NCBI RefSeq assembly: GCF_048773025.1 | Contig: NC_133566.1 | Coordinates: forward strand, 8,841,501-8,905,500 | Direction of reading: 5' to 3' | Length of the DNA: 64,000 bases | Origin: Camelus bactrianus | Lineage: Eukaryota; Chordata; Mammalia; Artiodactyla; Camelidae | Shown here: piece after piece, positions 60,308 through 64,000 of the stretch | Layout: each line of letters starts with the position of its first letter | How positions within the stretch are numbered: the stretch's first letter is position 1 | Program-made: the position numbers and the translations under genes | The notes under the pieces: generated by a model | Database searches by the model: none | What the model was told of the DNA's origin: nothing | The model's input: the letters and a program-made list of their open reading frames with translations, nothing else

Positions 60308-60580
60308 CTTTAACATGAGGGAAATGCGTATCCACATATCCACGACTGCGGCAACACCTCCAGCGCCGGCGACAGTCCTGTCAGAATCCGCACGCTCCCC
60401 AGGTCGGGACGAGCCTTCTCGGTCTTTCCACATCTGAGGCGAGCACCGCGCCGGCGGCCAGAAGGCGGCAGAGTCCCCCCCCCCCCATGAGAACGCGTGT
60501 CCGCTGTCAGGTGACCGCAAGGACTCGTCTGATTGGTTAAGGGAAGGGCCGCCTTTCTTCTGAAGGAGCAGAGGACTCAA
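60308..60580 (-). CDS. candidate first coding exon, gene unknown
   Basis: On the minus strand a frame is open through the whole CpG island and ends VVDMWIRISLMLK at AAAG|gtaagg, a near-consensus donor, in phase 0. The start is uncertain: ATGs lie at 60,580, 60,435 (MWKDREGSS) and 60,337 (MWIR). I do not recognise the protein. The next exon known on this strand, RYR2-like exon A, starts in phase 0, so the two could be joined in frame, reaching a stop in exon B. It may instead be a non-coding exon or belong to an unrelated transcript. Confidence 0.4.
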
Positions 60581-60779
60581 ATGTGTCAGAAGTAGCGCTG
60601 TTACTTGTGTTAAAACCTGTAAAGAAAAATGGTTTCTTTTCTGGCCTTTTAAAGGAAGCCAACTACAAAGTTAATACTTGAGGGCTTCCAAGGTATTATG
60701 AATACTCTCTCACAGTGAAATTCTCAATAGGAGTTCCAGAATACTTTTACACTAAGAAACTTAAAAATTGGAAAGTGAA

Positions 60780-60895
60780 AAGAAATATATATAAAACCGA
60801 ATCACTGTGCTGTACAGCAGAAACTAACACAGCATTGTAATCTGACTATACTTTAATTAAAATTATTTTAATTTTAAATTTAAAGTCATTACATA
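60780..60895 (+). mobile_element. L1 3' end, short
   Basis: cactgtgctgtacagcagaa and tctgactatactttaattaa are the L1 3' terminus. Confidence 0.8.
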
Positions 60896-61859
60896 TTAAA
60901 AAAAAAAAAGAAACTTCAAAACTGAACTTATTGTTGATATTTCAGGTGGAGGCTACACGTCTTCAAACTTAACTGAATGAAACCAGTACTTTATGCTCCC
61001 AATTGATGGGATTCTACTAAAAACGCTTTTAAATTGTTTGAAATACCTAGTCTTACTGGGTTTTAGAAGTCTTGAAACCTAATACCCACCTTTACCTTAC
61101 TTTTCTGTAGGTAGACTGTTATAGAAATGGCAGGTGGTGATTTTAACTTTCACAGAAGTCATCACCTGGTGTTAAAACACACCATGTTTAATGCCTTACC
61201 TGTTCCTGCAGTTTGTTGGGGTAACGCACAAAGATTACCGCCAGCCCTCCCTCTAATTATTTAAATCTATGGATCAGCTTCATAGCTTTACCTTCTCTTA
61301 TGTTTCCCTCCTTTTCTTTGCACGTCAGCCTCCTTCCTCCTCTCAGGTATTTCTGGGATGGAGTTTTCTATTAGTTTCATTTTTCTTTCTTCTCCCACAT
61401 AAGGAATAGGACTATAATATCTTGACTTTTACCGTTTGTGTTTCTTCACAACTGTTTTGCTCCTTTTACATTCCTTACTTTTCCCAAATATGTTCATCTG
61501 TTAAATAATTTCCAAAAGTGTGATTTTGTGTTCATCATGCACTTTTCAACTTTTGCAGTAACAAAATAGAGTTACCATTAAAATTCAACTGTACATGGTA
61601 TTTACATTTTAGTACCCAATGGCTTTGTGCATTATTAAACTCACAGAATAGTCTTCTAGTTTATTCAGAGAATAAAGATTCTAAGAAAGATTTTTATATT
61701 CTTAGAAAACAAACAAACAAAAAAAACTGTCTCCCTTGCTGAGCCATTCTTTTCTGACCTACCTTTAAATGTTGTAAGTGCTTGACCTAAGCCTCTCTCT
61801 CTTCTATAACCACAAATTCCTCCAGGGAGTTCTCACCCAAGCCTTTGGTTTTTAATGCC
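60896..61859. other. intergenic, nothing recognised
   Basis: No exon or named repeat seen. Confidence 0.35.
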
Positions 61860-62735
61860 ATAATATAACCCAGTGATTCTCAAATCTCCATCATCAGACT
61901 TGACCTCTCCTTAGTGCTTGAGACTAAGCTGCTTATTTGACATCTCCACTTGACATCATAAACCCAGCACAATCAAAAGAGCACACTTAATATTAATGTT
62001 TTCCTTTCTCTATGCCTTTCAACCATCTTCCTCATCTCAACAATACACTCAAATCCAAAAATCTTTGATTCCTTTTTCCCTTACCTCTCATATCCAATGC
62101 AATAACGATTCTGAACCCGATTCCTTCTACTGCCTTGACTACCACCCAGTTCAAGCTCTGTCATTTCTCATCTTCTCCAACCCTCTCTCCCAGTACAAAA
62201 ACTAGAAACATAAACTGTGTAACACACTTGCTTACAACTGCCCAATAGCTCTCTATTGAACTTAAAATAAGACCCAAATCTTTTATACTGGCCTGCAAAG
62301 CCCTTAATGATTTGGCCCTTGTCGATCTCTCTGTCCTCATCTCATGTCACTTGCCCACTTCACCTGCTAGATTCCAACCAGACTCTTTCTTATCTGGGAA
62401 CAATCCATTCTCATTCTCAGTTTAGAGTCATTGCACCATCTCTTCTATCTACAATGTTCCTTCCTCCATACATCCAATGGCTGCTTCCTTCTGTCTATTC
62501 AATAGTCAGAGAGGCCTTCTATGACCAAACCAATCTAATTGAGTCATCCTGCCATGCATGTACCACCACCTTATCCTCCACAGTATGATCACTAACTGTT
62601 AACTAAATTCTTTTCTGTCATTCTCCACCAGATGAACTCTGTCTCAACCACTGCTCTATCACCACAATTTGGGACATTGCTTAGCACATAGTAGGCACTC
62701 AATAAAGCTTTTATTAAATGAATGAATTTAAAGAA
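61860..62735 (+). mobile_element. L2 LINE, 3' part to terminus
   Basis: Order of landmarks fits L2: gacatctccacttgacatca, aaaagacccaaatc-like segment, aaagcccttaatgatttggc, and the terminus cacatagtaggcactcaata then aatgaatgaa. Confidence 0.85.
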
Positions 62736-64000
62736 GTGACTTTAAATGTAACAAAACTATGAATTTCATGGCATTGATTTTTTTTCCTTTTCACGGAAAG
62801 TTATCACATTTACTAAAAGATCTCAAGTAAACATTTATCTTAGACAACTTTCATGGAAATCTGAGGCAGTAAAGAATATTAAAATGTTACATTACAATGC
62901 ATAAACTATTCCAGAAGTTATAGTACCATCAAACCCTACATATTAATTATATATTATAGATTATTGCACTGTCAATAATTAAAATGCAGATAACCCATAC
63001 CTCAATGTCTCTTTACCTTATCTAAAACATAACTTATGTTTCTCTGATTTAAGGAATTTAATCTAAACTTTATGTGAATTTTGCTGGCAATGTGAAATGT
63101 ATCACCAAGGTCTGCTCCTATGGTTTGGTCTCCAAATTTTCTGGACCCCACCCCTCTCGCTCTAAGACAGATCACATTTTTCATCACATTATACTTATAC
63201 GAAGTAGTACTTATAGGAAGTAATCCTCCCTCCGTTCTTCTGGCTTTCCCCCTCCATTTTTGTTTCAAACATTGTAAATATAATTTCTAAAAGAAAATTT
63301 TACTTAAGTCATTTCTTTGTCCAAAAAAAAAAAAAAACCTATACTCTAATACTATTTCACTAACTCTTCTCACAAAGACTTTGTGCCCCAGGTTAATCAA
63401 CTCTTCTTGAAATCTTCAACTTATAATTCAGAAGTTGCCAACCTGTGAGCCTGGGATTATAGATTATAAGAAAGAATAAGTGAAACCACCATATATTCCA
63501 GAAGCACTGTCTGATACTGAATGATTTACACACTGAAAATGTCTGTCTATCCATATATATGTCTGTGTATGCATAAGCAATTGCATATATTTTGTTTAAG
63601 TTTATTTGACTCATCAAATAAAACATTTTATTTAAATATATAATAGTGTTTCTGAATTCATAATAGTATTTTTAGTCATGTTTCATTTTCTCAGTAGACA
63701 CCAAATAAATATACAGCTACTATGATGTTAAAGTCCTAAAAGTTTTTTGAAATTTAGAGGCGGCTCAATATTTTAAGTTGTATTACATTCTATTTCATCA
63801 ATTGACCTCACAATACAAATACTATGCTGCCAATCCAGGTACCTCCCACACCAAAGCAATATCAATATATACTGTGTTAATAAAGTAAGATTTCCTGACC
63901 ATCAACCCATACTTTAAACATTAATGGGTCATCAGTTTCATCCACCTAAGGTCAGTAATATTTATATTTTAATTCAACTCACTTTTTATTCATCAAATAT
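62736..64000. other. AT-rich right edge, nothing recognised
   Basis: An A run at 63,325-63,338 and AT-rich DNA; no exon or named repeat seen. Confidence 0.35.

Larger units (their letters stand above)
59850..60580. promoter_or_regulatory. CpG island, candidate promoter
   Basis: Dense CpG (gagcgcgccggcggcacctc, cgagcaccgcgccggcggcc) with sharp edges against AT-rich flanks. It includes a GC-rich minisatellite and a minus-strand candidate exon with a good donor. No TATA box seen. Confidence 0.75.

Noticed and set aside
1-64000. CRISPR arrays, operons, integrons or phage genes
   Set aside because: No regular spacer pattern or bacterial gene organisation occurs; the window is mammalian throughout.

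Overview
This is a stretch of mammalian nuclear DNA, almost certainly from a camelid (camel, llama or alpaca). Four tRNA-derived SINEs with the camelid Vic-1 head (a SINE group known from that family) lie in it, with many cetartiodactyl-type L1 3' ends and older MIR, L2 and MER5A copies. There are no bacterial features: genes are split into short exons with GT-AG borders, and long reading frames in GC-rich DNA are chance.

Region 1 (about 1-24.9 kb) is the 5' half of an ANKRD26-family gene on the minus strand. I could define 17 consecutive coding exons, from the start codon at 24,587 down to 1,219. Every phase matches and there is no stop, giving about 666 codons: five and a half ankyrin repeats, then a long hydrophilic linker. 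The coiled-coil part characteristic of the family would lie beyond the left edge. Its promoter is a moderately GC-rich stretch just right of the start codon.

Region 2 (about 25-60 kb) lies upstream of that promoter and is a patchwork. On the minus strand it holds three consecutive ryanodine-receptor exons (best match RYR2, N-terminal MIR domain), at 55.8, 55.1 and 53.3 kb. Further left are exons resembling VPS8, at 40.2, 38.9 and 35.1 kb, with a second copy of the last one at 28.4 kb. They keep introns, so they are DNA-level duplications, not retrocopies. Nonsense and frameshift lesions show they are pseudogene fragments. L1 elements fill the gaps, several nested, and one L1 group carries a GC-rich, unit-repeated tail after its 3' end (43.1, 47.8 and 51.7 kb). 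A pair of class I-like LTR fossils forms an inverted repeat near 50.5-51.2 kb, next to a CpG-rich block at 48.7-50.4 kb.

Region 3 (about 59.8-64 kb) has a second CpG island (59.85-60.58 kb) with an internal minisatellite and a candidate first exon on the minus strand ending in a strong splice donor, then L1 and L2 debris. That donor is in frame with the first RYR2-like exon 4.4 kb away, so a chimeric transcript is possible, though a stop follows in the next exon.

No novel defence, mobile or enzymatic system was found. The most interesting points are the mosaic of RYR2 and VPS8 exon fragments beside ANKRD26, the possible promoter capture at 60.3 kb, and the GC-rich tails on L1s. Gene identities rest on remembered protein sequences, not on a search.
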